Below are positions 17,674 to 26,000 of a DNA stretch of 64,000 nt, piece by piece. The notes beneath the pieces are model-generated. The model ran no database searches and was not told the origin of the DNA. It was given only the letters and a program-made list of their open reading frames with translations. The DNA comes from Candidatus Schekmanbacteria bacterium (GTDB taxonomy: Bacteria > CSSED10-310 > JACPHN01). Position 1 is the stretch's first letter; every line of letters begins with the position of its first letter. The stretch covers positions 62,001-126,000 of the forward strand of contig JACPHN010000269.1 of NCBI GenBank assembly GCA_016188575.1, given 5' to 3'. The position numbers and the translations under genes are program-made.

Positions 17674-17747
17674 ACGCCGGCAAGGCGAGGAAATGGCGCG
17701 CTCTCTGAATTGCCGAGTGCGTCGCCAAGACTGCGACGTGGGGAATT

Positions 17748-17808
17748 TGACACAACTGTCAGAAAACCGGCAGGGTAACAATGCCGTGAGGCTGTCTACA
17801 AGCAGACA
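17748..17808. promoter_or_regulatory. candidate enhancer cluster of TGTC/GACA inverted repeats
   Basis: Two inverted repeats, TGACA-CAAC-TGTCA (17748-17761) and TGTCT-ACAAGC-AGACA (17793-17808), share TGTC half-sites. They lie 75-135 bp upstream of the sigma-54-like promoter at 17658-17673, a normal enhancer position. The giant sensor's paired helix-turn-helices would be an obvious ligand, but this is untested. Confidence 0.4.
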
Positions 17809-17874
17809 CAGATGTGTCCATCCGGCACAGCCGGGGGCGCGCGCAACCGCGCCACCGTGACGCCCAGAATCCAC

Positions 17875-18002
17875 CGCCAGTGCGACTGCGAGCTGAGCGA
17901 AAAGCGCATCACGAAAACCCCTCACCACGCCTGCCCCCGCTTGCGGGAGGAGGGCCGGAGGGGGGCACAGTCACGTCGACGAAGAACAGGCGGTGGCTTC
18001 AG
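17875..18002 (+). repeat. dispersed palindromic repeat, copy B (near complete)
   Basis: 128 bp. The left end AGAATCCACCGCC and right end GGCGGTGGCTTCAG are near-complementary terminal repeats. Inside are GAAAAGCGCA, CCCCTCACC, the central hairpin (GCCCCCGCTTGCGGGAGG) and GGAGGGGGGCAC, in the same order as in copy C. It lies in the leader of the Nudix gene, whose reading frame happens to be open through it. Confidence 0.8.
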
Positions 18003-18131
18003 GGTGCCGCCGCCATGATTGCGTGGCCGGCAATCACGGTATATGCTGCGGCACTCCGGCGGCGGTGGCGATTTTGCCGCGTGCCCCGGCTGCGTCGCTG
18101 TGATTCCCGTACCGAGCTCGGAGGAAGGTTC

Positions 18132-19016
18132 ATGATCAGCTCCCCGCGCGCCGCGGCAACCGTTGTCGTCATGCGCGATAGCCTCGCCGGCCCACCTGAG
18201 GTGTTCTTGCTCAAACGGCACGGTCAAGCCTCCTTCATGGGCGGTGCACACGTGTTCCCGGGCGGCGCGGTCGACCCCTCCGACAGCTCGCCGGACCTCG
18301 CGGGTGCCTGCGGGGAGAACGCTCTAGAAAACTTGGGTCACCTGTGCTCCGAGGTCGGCGCCAGCGCCGCCACCGCCATTCTCGTCTGCGCAGCTCGCGA
18401 GGTGTTCGAGGAATCCGGCCTGCTATTGGCGTATGGGTCCAGGAGCGACGCGTCCCGCGACGCGCTGGTGGACCTGAACGGAGACTTTGCGGTGAGCGCC
18501 GCGGCTGCGCGGCAGAAGCTGATCGCCGGGCAGGGGAGCTTTGCCGCGCTGGTCTCGAGCCACGGACTTGTGCTTGCCATCGATCGTCTGGCCTACTTCG
18601 CTCACTGGATTACCCCGGAAATTGAACCCAAGCGGTTCGATGCTCGCTTTTTCATGGCCGTGGCGCCGCGAGACCAGCACGCCGGCCACGACCGGGCCGA
18701 GACAACCGCATCGGTGTGGCTCAGCCCGGCCGCGGCAATCGACTGCTACGAGGCGGGGGAAATTGTGCTCGCGCCTCCGACTCTTGTCGTCCTCGATCGT
18801 CTCGCCCACTTCGACTCGGCCGCGGCTGCTTTTGCCGCGCTACGCGCCACCGCGGCGGTGCCGCCCGTGATGCCGAAGCTCTTGGCGGCAGCTTCATCCA
18901 TCGTCTTGTTGCTGCCCGGCGATCCCGAGTACGGGGACGGGCATGTCGCTGCGGTGGCCGGCGAGCCAGTGCGCATCGAGCTGTGCGACCGCAAATGGCG
19001 ACTCCTGCGCGCCTGA
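18132..19016 (+). CDS. Nudix hydrolase (NUDT19/NUDT7-like)
   Basis: 294-residue cytoplasmic hydrolase of nucleoside-diphosphate-linked compounds. N-terminal features typical of the long NUDT19-type enzymes are visible: EVFLLKRHGQASFMGGAHVFPGGAVDPSD at about 23-51. A Nudix box follows (AAREVFEESGLLL, about 87-99) with the metal-binding REVxEExG core at 89-96. Relatives act on coenzyme A or NAD-type substrates; the substrate here is not predictable. The ATG at 18132 has GAGGAAGG upstream; the open frame continues to 17814 but that part is translated repeat B and Arg-rich sequence, so I exclude it. Eleven bases separate it from thyX, so the two are probably co-transcribed. Confidence 0.85.
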   Translation: MISSPRAAATVVVMRDSLAGPPEVFLLKRHGQASFMGGAHVFPGGAVDPSDSSPDLAGACGENALENLGHLCSEVGASAATAILVCAAREVFEESGLLLAYGSRSDASRDALVDLNGDFAVSAAAARQKLIAGQGSFAALVSSHGLVLAIDRLAYFAHWITPEIEPKRFDARFFMAVAPRDQHAGHDRAETTASVWLSPAAAIDCYEAGEIVLAPPTLVVLDRLAHFDSAAAAFAALRATAAVPPVMPKLLAAASSIVLLLPGDPEYGDGHVAAVAGEPVRIELCDRKWRLLRA

Positions 19017-19027
19017 GGTGATGCAGC

Positions 19028-19804
19028 ATGCAAATCGATATCATCCGGCAACCGCGCGTGACCCTGGTGGCAGCGCCGCAATTTCACTACCCCCCGCACC
19101 TTGCGTGGCGCTCGGACAACGACGCGGATGGCGAGGTACTCGCGGAATTCGCCGGTCGCCTGTGCTACCTGTCGTTCGGGAAGGAAGCGGGTATCGACGC
19201 GGGCCACAAGACTGTGGCGGGAAGAACCACCGCTGCCTCCTATCTGCAAAACATTCTGGAGGTCAAACACGGAAGCGTTCTCGAGCATGCCGTGTGGAGC
19301 CTTCTCATTGAGGGCGTCAGCCGCAGCCTGACACACGAGCTCGTTCGCCATCGCGCCGGTTTCGCGTTCAGCCAGCTCAGTCAGCGCTACGTCGAGGAGT
19401 CCGCCGTCGCCTTCGTGCTCCCTCCCGAGATTCATGAACCGGGCCGCGCGTTTGAGACTTGGTGCACGGCGTGCCAGGCCGCGCTCGCGGCGTACCGGGA
19501 GTTGCTTTCGGAGCTCCGCGTGGAGCTCGGAGGCGACGCGGGCGTCAAGCGGCTAAGGCAAACGGCGCGGGCGGTGCTTCCAAACTGCGTCGAAACCAAG
19601 ATTGTGGTCAGCGGCAACGGCAGATCCTGGCGCCACTTTGTGGAGATGCGCGGGTCGCCGGCGGCCGAAACCGAGATCCGCCGCCTGGCGGTTACGGTAG
19701 CACGAGCGCTGCGCGTGTGCGCTCCAAACATTTTCGGGGACATCGAGGAAGCGGACGCCGAGGCGGGAGTTCCGTGCCTGGTCGTGCGTCACTCAAAAGT
19801 GTAA
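19028..19804 (+). CDS. thyX: flavin-dependent thymidylate synthase
   Basis: Makes dTMP from dUMP with methylene-tetrahydrofolate and FAD/NADPH. The 258 residues include the FAD/dUMP signature RHRAGFAFSQLSQRY (about 107-121), the upstream LEHAVWSLLIEGVSR segment (about 85-99) and the C-terminal block with NCVETKIVVSGNGRSWRHF (about 191-209), all characteristic of ThyX tetramers. Length is normal for the family. The ATG at 19028 follows the Nudix stop by 11 bases. Carriage of thyX suggests that the strain may lack thyA; thyA is not in this window. Codon use matches its neighbours. Confidence 0.95.
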   Translation: MQIDIIRQPRVTLVAAPQFHYPPHLAWRSDNDADGEVLAEFAGRLCYLSFGKEAGIDAGHKTVAGRTTAASYLQNILEVKHGSVLEHAVWSLLIEGVSRSLTHELVRHRAGFAFSQLSQRYVEESAVAFVLPPEIHEPGRAFETWCTACQAALAAYRELLSELRVELGGDAGVKRLRQTARAVLPNCVETKIVVSGNGRSWRHFVEMRGSPAAETEIRRLAVTVARALRVCAPNIFGDIEEADAEAGVPCLVVRHSKV

Positions 19805-19812
19805 GATATACA

Positions 19813-20076
19813 TCACGTTTCCACCGCGGGCGTGAGCACGCCGCTGCGGCGATCGAGATAGACCCGGGCCACTGTGTCGCCGGGGCAGATCCGCAGAGTG
19901 TGATCGAAGCTCGCGCGCGCCCCCATGCGATCCCCGCGGTGGAAACACTCGCCGCCCCTGCCAAAGACCTCGATCGCCGCGATCTTGGCCTCTCGGAGAG
20001 GCGGCGGATCGCCGTCGACGGCTTCGTAAACGTCGACCACACCCGCGCTCCCGCGCACGTGAGCGCGGTGGCAATC
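19813..20076 (-). pseudogene. remnant of a class III adenylate/guanylate cyclase C-terminus
   Basis: The minus-strand frame contains VRGSAGVVDVYEAVDGDPPP, then LREAKIAAIEVFGRGGECFHRGD and FDHTLRICPGDTVARVYLDR. This is the tail that follows the catalytic domain in many bacterial class III cyclases (VRGKxxPVxVYEVxDGDP, then a short TPR-like segment). The catalytic domain is absent: upstream the frame turns into Arg-rich nonsense, and the glycosyltransferase gene begins on the other strand. A second frame over 20000-20110 keeps a protein-like stretch (VVADIAEADAGRLWIATAL), consistent with a frameshift at the broken edge. I read it as a truncated, non-functional relic. Bases 20077-20298 hold nothing else recognisable. 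Confidence 0.5.
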
Positions 20077-20298
20077 CACAGTCGTCCTGCGTCGGCTTCG
20101 GCGATATCGGCAACGACGGGGTTCTGACTGCTCACCGCGGCCGCGGCGAGCGCATTGCATCCACTCTCCGCGCTGCTCGCGCGGCGCGAGGCTTGACAGA
20201 GCTGGCAGCATCGCCGTAACAACAACACACTTTGGATGGCGTTGCGCGCTCCGGGCGGCAGATCATGGCGTCGGGTCGCGCGCAGCACAACCGCCGAA

Positions 20299-21462
20299 AT
20301 GGACCGAGGGCGCGTCGTGCGAAGACTGCGAATAGCGATAAACACGATGGCGGCGAACCCGTACCGCCGTCACGCGTGGCTCGAAGACTACCTCACGCTG
20401 ATGCGTGCGCTTGCACCGCTAGCGGTAAAAGAGCATTTTCTCTTGCTTACGGGTGAAGGCCAGGACGAGCAGGCCGGCGCGCTCCCACCCAATGTGGAGC
20501 TTCTCGCCGTGCCGCGCCTACACCGTCGGGGAGGGTGCCCCTTGCTGTTCGACGCCATGACGCTGCCCTCGATTATACGCGACCAGCGCATCGACGTCCT
20601 GCATACGAGCCACGTCGCGCCGTTGGCGGTGCGCTGCCGCCTGGTCGCGACCATGAGAACTCTGCACGCGTACACTGTCCCCGCGTTGCTCCCTCGGGGC
20701 GTCCGTGTCGCGCGGCGCCTGGCCACGCGCTGCGCGGTCCGGCGGGCCGACCTCGTGATCGCGCCGACCAGGGCGGCTCGCCGGGACATCGCGGAGCTGT
20801 TCGGCGTCGAGACAAGTCGCCTCCGGGTGGTTCCGGGAGCGGTCGACTGCGAGGTGTATCATCCGGCGGGCGATCGGGTTCAGCTTGTCAAGGTGCTCGA
20901 TCGCCTGGGTGTGAAGTCACCGTACGTTCTGTGCGTGTCTTCGCTATGGCGGTACAAGAATGTAGAGGACCTGATCCAAGCATTCTCTGTCGTGCGGCGC
21001 TATTACCCGGATTTCAAGCTGCTTGTAATCGGCTATGGGGCGGACGCCGCGTATCGCGCCGCGCTGGGTGATCGGGCGGCTGATCTCGGCCTGACGGGAT
21101 CCATCTCGTTTCGCGAGGCCGTGGACCGCGACGCCATGCCGTGGATCTATCGCGGCGCGCAGATGCTTGTCTATCCCTCTGAGGATGAGACGTTCGCGGC
21201 TCCGATCATCGAAGCCATGGCCTCGGGTTGTCCGGTAATCGCCACGGGCGTTCCGAGCCTGGTTGAAATCGCCGACGGGTGCGCCGTCCACTATCCCGCC
21301 CGGGACCTGGACGCGCTTACCAAGTGTATGCTGGATCTCATCCGTGAAGATGATCGCGCGCGCTTCATCGCGCGCTCCGGAGTCGCTCGTGCCAAGGACT
21401 TTTCCTGGCGGAACGCGGCCGAGCTCACGCTCGCCGCTTACCGTTTCGCGGCCGCCGGCTGA
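20299..21462 (+). CDS. GT4-family glycosyltransferase
   Basis: 387-residue cytoplasmic enzyme of the GT-B fold that transfers a sugar from a nucleotide donor. The C-terminal half has the hallmarks of family GT4: VLCVSSLWRYKNVEDLIQAF, a donor-binding EDETFAAPIIEAMASG segment (EX7E) and PVIATGVPSLVEI. The N-terminal half holds the acceptor Rossmann domain (LRIAINTMAANPYRRH; IDVLHTSHVAPL). The acceptor is unknown, and no other polysaccharide genes are adjacent. I use the ATG at 20299; the frame is open to 20236, so the N-terminus is uncertain by about 20 residues. It is followed after 30 bp by yjbQ on the same strand. Confidence 0.85.
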   Translation: MDRGRVVRRLRIAINTMAANPYRRHAWLEDYLTLMRALAPLAVKEHFLLLTGEGQDEQAGALPPNVELLAVPRLHRRGGCPLLFDAMTLPSIIRDQRIDVLHTSHVAPLAVRCRLVATMRTLHAYTVPALLPRGVRVARRLATRCAVRRADLVIAPTRAARRDIAELFGVETSRLRVVPGAVDCEVYHPAGDRVQLVKVLDRLGVKSPYVLCVSSLWRYKNVEDLIQAFSVVRRYYPDFKLLVIGYGADAAYRAALGDRAADLGLTGSISFREAVDRDAMPWIYRGAQMLVYPSEDETFAAPIIEAMASGCPVIATGVPSLVEIADGCAVHYPARDLDALTKCMLDLIREDDRARFIARSGVARAKDFSWRNAAELTLAAYRFAAAG

Positions 21463-21492
21463 CGGCGAGCACCCCTGCCGGTGGACCTCCCA

Positions 21493-21933
21493 ATGACTTC
21501 CCCGACGGTCTTTTTTGGAGGCACCTTCTCGGTGCGCACCGGAGGGCGCGGTCTGCACGAGATCACGAGCCGCGTTCAGGACGTGGTGAGCGGCAGCCGT
21601 GTGCAGCGGGGGCTGTGCACGGTGTTCCTCCACCATACGTCAGCATCCCTGATTATTACCGAAAACGCGGACCAGGACGTCGCCTCCGACTTGGAGGCTT
21701 TCCTGTCGCGCCTGGTTGTGGACGGCGACAGACTGTTCAAGCACAGGTCGGAGGGGCCGGATGACATGTCCGCCCACGTTCGCACCGCCCTGACGCAAAC
21801 CACCCTCGGCATTCCCGTCGCCGGTGGCCGCTGCGACTTGGGCACGTGGCAGGGGATCTTCCTGTGGGAGCACCGCCATCGGCACCACGATCGTCGCGTG
21901 TCAGTGGCGATCGTGGGCGAGCTGGCGGGCTGA
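21493..21933 (+). CDS. YjbQ/UPF0047 family protein
   Basis: 146 residues. Conserved family features are FLHHTSASLIITENAD (about 46-61), DDMSAHVRTALT (about 90-101), IPVAGGRCDLGTWQGIFLWEHR (about 108-129) and a closing beta segment. YjbQ proteins are small trimeric enzymes; E. coli YjbQ shows thiamine-phosphate synthase side activity, and the physiological role is not settled. The conserved His and Asp/Glu residues of the metal site appear to be present. I start at the ATG at 21493 rather than a GTG at 21481, because family members begin close to this point. Possibly co-transcribed with the glycosyltransferase. Confidence 0.9.
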   Translation: MTSPTVFFGGTFSVRTGGRGLHEITSRVQDVVSGSRVQRGLCTVFLHHTSASLIITENADQDVASDLEAFLSRLVVDGDRLFKHRSEGPDDMSAHVRTALTQTTLGIPVAGGRCDLGTWQGIFLWEHRHRHHDRRVSVAIVGELAG

Positions 21934-21942
21934 GCCGCGCTC

Positions 21943-21972
21943 TTGACGGATTGGATGGCGCGCCTATATGGC
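21943..21972 (+). promoter_or_regulatory. candidate sigma-70 promoter with downstream hairpin
   Basis: TTGACG (21943-21948) and TATGGC (21967-21972) are 18 bases apart, about 65 bp before the lipoprotein ATG at 22036. Just downstream GTAGCG-GATAGG-CGCTAC (21976-21993) is a perfect 6-bp inverted repeat at the expected transcription start, either an operator or a 5' hairpin. Confidence 0.45.
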
Positions 21973-22035
21973 TGAGTAGCGGATAGGCGCTACCGTGTTC
22001 AGCGCTATTGTTCTCCGTGACGGAGGGTAGAAGTC

Positions 22036-22371
22036 ATGCGACACCGCCGAATCGCCATGGGGTTGGCGCTTGCGTTTGGGCTGGCTCTCGCGGGCTGCCT
22101 TGTAGTCGGAGACAGTATTATCTGGTGGGGCGATGGCAGAGCGGATTTGATCGTCTACAACAGCAGCGATTGCGATCTGCTCGTATACGTAGACGGTCGC
22201 TATGAAGTGAGGTTAGACGAAAACGAGATGGAGGTAATTGAAGATATTGACGAAGGAGATCACATCATCGAAGCCTACTACGAGCGCAATAGCGATCTTG
22301 TGCTCGTAAAGCGGCGGCACATCCATATTGACGATAATGAAGACAGATATGTCAACATAGATGAATGTTGA
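22036..22371 (+). CDS. small hypothetical lipoprotein
   Basis: 111 residues. The leader ends in a lipobox (LALAGC, Cys21). The mature part is strongly acidic (VRLDENEMEVIEDIDEGDH) and ends with RRHIHIDDNEDRYVNIDEC. It has short beta strands (DLIVYNSSDCDLLVYVDGRYEV) that could form a small sandwich. I know no family. GGAGGG lies nine bases before the ATG. The second half is much less GC-rich than the surroundings, as in the lipoprotein at 10576. It is convergent with the malic enzyme gene, 13 bp away. Confidence 0.6.
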   Translation: MRHRRIAMGLALAFGLALAGCLVVGDSIIWWGDGRADLIVYNSSDCDLLVYVDGRYEVRLDENEMEVIEDIDEGDHIIEAYYERNSDLVLVKRRHIHIDDNEDRYVNIDEC

Positions 22372-22384
22372 GGTCGTCCAAAGA

Positions 22385-24109
22385 TCACTCGAGACTCGAA
22401 GGTTCCGGCGCATACCGAAACGGGAAGTAGCGAGGCGACCACATCGCGGCTTCTGCAATGGCGCGCCAATTGGTATCGCGAGGAGCAGCCGAGTATCCTT
22501 CCGTCACGGCCTGCTCGGCCACGGCAGTGGCTACTGCGAGAGAAACGGTACGGATATCGTTGATCGGAGGCAAAATCGCGCCGGCCACGAGGCGGTCCCA
22601 ACTGACGCAGTCGGCCAGAGCGCGGGCGGCGGCACTAAACATGCTGTCACTGGCGTAGCGGGCGCGGCTGATGATGATCCCGAGTCCGACGCCGGGGAAT
22701 ATGAACACATTGTTGCACTGGCCGACTGGACGTTCCGCTCCATTCCAGCGCACGGCGGGGAAGGGGCTGCCCGTACCGACTATGGCGCGTCCTTCCGTCC
22801 ACTCGGCCAGGCTCTGCGGGCTCGCCTCACACAGCGAGGTCGGGTTGGACAATGGCATGATGATTGGGGCCTCCGTATTTGCAGCCATCGCGCGGATGGC
22901 GCCCTCGGTAAAGTACCCGGCCTGGCCCGTGGCGCCCACCAGGACTGTGGGGCGCACCGCTGCAACGATCTCTTCGAGCGGTGCGGCGGGGTTGGAGAGG
23001 CCGAGCGCGGCCATGCGCTCTGGATCGGCACCAAACTCCGCCTTGAACGATTGAAGGCGTTCCTGCCCCTTCAGAACGAGGCCGCGGCTATCGCAGAGCA
23101 CGATGTTCTCGGGACTGGTTCCTTCCTCGCCGAGCGCGGTGCGAAAAGCACGCGCGATGCCCACTCCGGCGCCGCCGGCGCCGGCAATCAGGATGCGCTG
23201 CTCGGCAAGCTGGTTTCCCGACAGGCGCAAGGCGGCAAGCACCGCCCCCAAGGCTACGGCACCCGTGCCCTGAATATCGTCGTTAAAGCAGCGAATACGG
23301 TCTCGGTAGCGTTCGAGCAGCACGAAGGCGTTGTCCTTGCCAAAGTCCTCGAACTGCAAAATGGCGTTCGGGCACGCTTCGACGAATCCTTTCGCGAAGG
23401 CGCCGACGACGTTGTCGTACGCTTCGCCTCGGAGCCGCGGCCGGCAGGTTCCGAGGTAAAGCGGATCATGAAGAAGCTCCTGGTTGTTGGTACCCACATC
23501 CAGGAGAATCGGCAGCGTGTTGGCGGGGTGGATGCCGGCTGCAGCCACATAGAGAGACAGCTTGCCGATGGGAATCCCCATGCCGCTCGCGCCCAGGTCG
23601 CCGAGCCCGAGGATCCTTTCGCCGTCCGAAACGACGCCGATCGCGATGTTGGCCCCTTGCGTCGCAGCGCGAATAATGCTCGCCGTTTTCTCGACGTACG
23701 CGGCCGCGATATAGAGGCCCCGCGGGCGTTGGTAGATGCGATGAAACGCCTTGCACGCCGCCCCCACCGTCGGCGTGTAGATGATTGGCATCATCTCCTC
23801 GAGGTGCTCCATGAGAAGGCGGTAGTACAACGTCTCATTGCGGTCATGAAGCGACGCCAGAAACATGTACTTGTCGAGGTCGGACAGTTGCCTGGAGAAA
23901 TTTCCGTAGGCCCGCGCGCGTTGCTCGTCCTCGGAGGAAACATGCGGTGGCAAGAGCCCGCGGAGCTGTAGAGCATCGCGCTCGTCATCCGTCCAGACGG
24001 TCCCCTTGTTGTACAGAGGCTCATCGATCAGGCGGCGGCCACGCAGAGGAACCGGCACGAATTCTTCGTTGGTTATGGGGTCACGCCGAGGAGTGTACAG
24101 GTCGATCAT
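22385..24109 (-). CDS. NAD(P)-dependent malic enzyme
   Basis: Oxidative decarboxylation of malate to pyruvate. About 574 residues, the size of the large MaeA/eukaryotic-type enzymes rather than the MaeB fusion. Visible motifs: YTPTVGAACKAF with the catalytic Tyr (about 111-122), SDGERILGLGDLGASGMGIP (about 160-179), the metal-binding FEDFGKDNAF region (about 250), CFNDDIQGTGAVALGA (about 271-286) and the nucleotide-binding GAGGAGVGIARA (about 307-318). The conserved block PLSNPTSLCEASP lies near residue 405. I start at the ATG at 24109 (MIDLYTP); an ATG 27 bases earlier is possible. It is transcribed alone, divergent from the hydrolase gene at 24272. Confidence 0.92.
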   Translation of the reverse strand: MIDLYTPRRDPITNEEFVPVPLRGRRLIDEPLYNKGTVWTDDERDALQLRGLLPPHVSSEDEQRARAYGNFSRQLSDLDKYMFLASLHDRNETLYYRLLMEHLEEMMPIIYTPTVGAACKAFHRIYQRPRGLYIAAAYVEKTASIIRAATQGANIAIGVVSDGERILGLGDLGASGMGIPIGKLSLYVAAAGIHPANTLPILLDVGTNNQELLHDPLYLGTCRPRLRGEAYDNVVGAFAKGFVEACPNAILQFEDFGKDNAFVLLERYRDRIRCFNDDIQGTGAVALGAVLAALRLSGNQLAEQRILIAGAGGAGVGIARAFRTALGEEGTSPENIVLCDSRGLVLKGQERLQSFKAEFGADPERMAALGLSNPAAPLEEIVAAVRPTVLVGATGQAGYFTEGAIRAMAANTEAPIIMPLSNPTSLCEASPQSLAEWTEGRAIVGTGSPFPAVRWNGAERPVGQCNNVFIFPGVGLGIIISRARYASDSMFSAAARALADCVSWDRLVAGAILPPINDIRTVSLAVATAVAEQAVTEGYSAAPRDTNWRAIAEAAMWSPRYFPFRYAPEPSSLE

Positions 24110-24188
24110 GGCAGGCGTCTTTCCGAGTTGGTGCAAGGCCCGGCAGTATGACCGTAGCCGGCCACTGCGCCCTGTCTACTCCGCCGGA

Positions 24189-24218
24189 TTGACGCTTGTC
24201 AAGAAGAGTTGCTAGGCT
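24189..24218 (+). promoter_or_regulatory. candidate sigma-70 promoter of the ABHD18-like gene
   Basis: TTGACG (24189-24194) and TAGGCT (24213-24218) are 18 bases apart, about 54 bp before the GTG at 24272. The -10 element is imperfect. It lies in the 160-bp divergent spacer with the malic enzyme gene. Confidence 0.4.
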
Positions 24219-24271
24219 GAGGCGCACAGCATCAATAGCCAACGCGAACGACCGTAGCGGGAGGCTCAAAC

Positions 24272-25861
24272 GTGTCCGCTCAAAGAAACCCTGTGACCTC
24301 CGATCTTTCTGGCTGGAGCCCCGGCGCCGATGGCCCCTCCAGTCGCTCCCACGAATCCACAAGTGAAGGCATTTCCGCACTTGGCCGGCCGGAGCCTGGT
24401 GTCGTCTGGACCGGCACGGGCGCTCTGGGGCAAGGGCGCGGACTGCTTTCGAGCCTCCTGGCGGCGGGCGCCGGCCTGTGCTGGCTTGCACTGGGGCAGC
24501 GAGAAGGCATTGTCTGGGCAATTCTGAGCGCAATTCCCGGTGGTCTACTGCTGGCTGCCGGCATGGCCAGCGCGCTTTGGAGTGGGGATCTGAGAATCCG
24601 CCAGTATGGTGTGCTGGGAGCGGTACTCGGGACGACGCTCGCGCTCATGTTCGCGGGCGCCGCCAGTGTGCCTGCCGGCCTCGTGCTGTTTGCCTTGTCT
24701 CTGGGGGCGGGGATGGCGTTGGCGGCGGCGGCCTTGCGCGGCGAGCCGCGTCACGCCGGCGTCCCGGTGCCCGAACCGTCGGCGGCGCTCGCGGCTCAGG
24801 TGGCACTCGATGAGCTCGTCCTGTCGACGATGCACCTGACCATACCGGTGTCCCTGCGCGAGACGGATTGGTGCCGCATTCGCCGGGAGGTTGAACAGGC
24901 GGTGGACTTGTTTGCCCGCGAGGGGTGGCTCGACTCCCCGGAGTCGTACCACCGGGTGCCGGCCGCGCCGAGCCAGTTTGAAGTGCGCGTGAAGCGCGCC
25001 GGCGGAATGGCGTTTGAGCACGTGCGGTTCGCTAGCGACTACAGGCCGTGGCCCGACGAGCCAGGAGCCTCCCGCTGGCTCTCCTATGCGCCCAACCGTA
25101 CGGCGCACGCCTGGCTCTTGCGGCATCACGGCGGCGCGCGCCCGTGGCTCATCTGCCTGCATGGGTACCAGATGGGGACCGCAGCGATCGACCTGCGGCT
25201 ATTCCGCGCGGAGTGGCTGAAGCACCGGGCCGGATTCAATGTGGCCTTTCCCGTGCTGCCGCTGCATGGGCCGCGCAAGATCGGTCGTCGCAGCGGCGAC
25301 GGCTACCTCTCCGGGGATTTCCTGGACACGCTGCACGCGCAAACGCAGGCGCTGTGGGACATCCGCCGCTTGCTATGCTGGATCCGCGAGCTCGAGCCAC
25401 ACGCGCCGTTGGCTCCGGCGGTATTCGGCCTGTCGCTTGGGGGGTATAACGCGGCGTTGCTGGCCGCGCACGTTGCGGACCTTTCCGCCGTGATCGCCGG
25501 GATTCCCGCCACCGACTTTGTACGCTTGTTCTGGAGGCACGGGACACCTCACGGCTCCCGCCTGCTCGAGCACGTTGGCCTGTCCCGGGAGCCGGTTTCG
25601 CGGGCGCTGTCACTGGTTTCGCCGCTGGCGCTGCCGGCCAAGGTCGAGAGAGAGAACCTGTTTGTCTTCGGCGGTGTTGCGGACCGACTTGTTCCACCGG
25701 ACCAGATCCGGGATCTTTGGGAACATTGGAATCGCCCCCAGATTGCCTGGTATCAGGGGGGGCACCTCACGTTCCCGGCGGACACAGGCGTGCGGCGAAT
25801 GATTCGCATGGCCCTGTCGGGAGCGGGGGCAACGGTCCAGCCGTCGCCTACCCACGGCTAG
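24272..25861 (+). CDS. ABHD18-like alpha/beta hydrolase with N-terminal membrane region
   Basis: 529 residues. Residues 50-155 hold three to four hydrophobic helices ([64 protein letters not shown]). From about 290 onward there is an alpha/beta hydrolase of the DUF2048/ABHD18 type: [22 protein letters not shown], the nucleophile elbow [12 protein letters not shown] (GxSxG with Ser near 395), and [13 protein letters not shown] late His (QGGHLTF) completes a plausible triad. The substrate is unknown; ABHD18 proteins are poorly characterised, although lipids are likely substrates given the membrane part. The GTG at 24272 has GGGAGG upstream. The fused membrane domain is not something I associate with ABHD18 itself. 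Confidence 0.75.
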   Translation: MSAQRNPVTSDLSGWSPGADGPSSRSHESTSEGISALGRPEPGVVWTGTGALGQGRGLLSSLLAAGAGLCWLALGQREGIVWAILSAIPGGLLLAAGMASALWSGDLRIRQYGVLGAVLGTTLALMFAGAASVPAGLVLFALSLGAGMALAAAALRGEPRHAGVPVPEPSAALAAQVALDELVLSTMHLTIPVSLRETDWCRIRREVEQAVDLFAREGWLDSPESYHRVPAAPSQFEVRVKRAGGMAFEHVRFASDYRPWPDEPGASRWLSYAPNRTAHAWLLRHHGGARPWLICLHGYQMGTAAIDLRLFRAEWLKHRAGFNVAFPVLPLHGPRKIGRRSGDGYLSGDFLDTLHAQTQALWDIRRLLCWIRELEPHAPLAPAVFGLSLGGYNAALLAAHVADLSAVIAGIPATDFVRLFWRHGTPHGSRLLEHVGLSREPVSRALSLVSPLALPAKVERENLFVFGGVADRLVPPDQIRDLWEHWNRPQIAWYQGGHLTFPADTGVRRMIRMALSGAGATVQPSPTHG

Positions 25862-26000
25862 CGGCGCACGATGGCGGCGCCGAGCCGATCGGGCGGGCGG
25901 GCGTGGCGCCAACAATCAGGACGAGCTATTTGGATTTCCGCACGTTTTCAGCATTGGCGCAGCGCTCCGCACGGCCTGCGGGAGTTGCCCGGAGAGCACC

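Noticed and set aside
17814-18131. 106-codon N-terminal extension of the Nudix protein
   Set aside because: The sequence is repeat copy B plus Arg-rich text; the Nudix family pattern begins right after the ATG at 18132, which has a GAGGAAGG site.
22361-23971. 536-codon frame antisense to the malic enzyme gene
   Set aside because: No ribosome site or motif; mirror of a strongly conserved gene.
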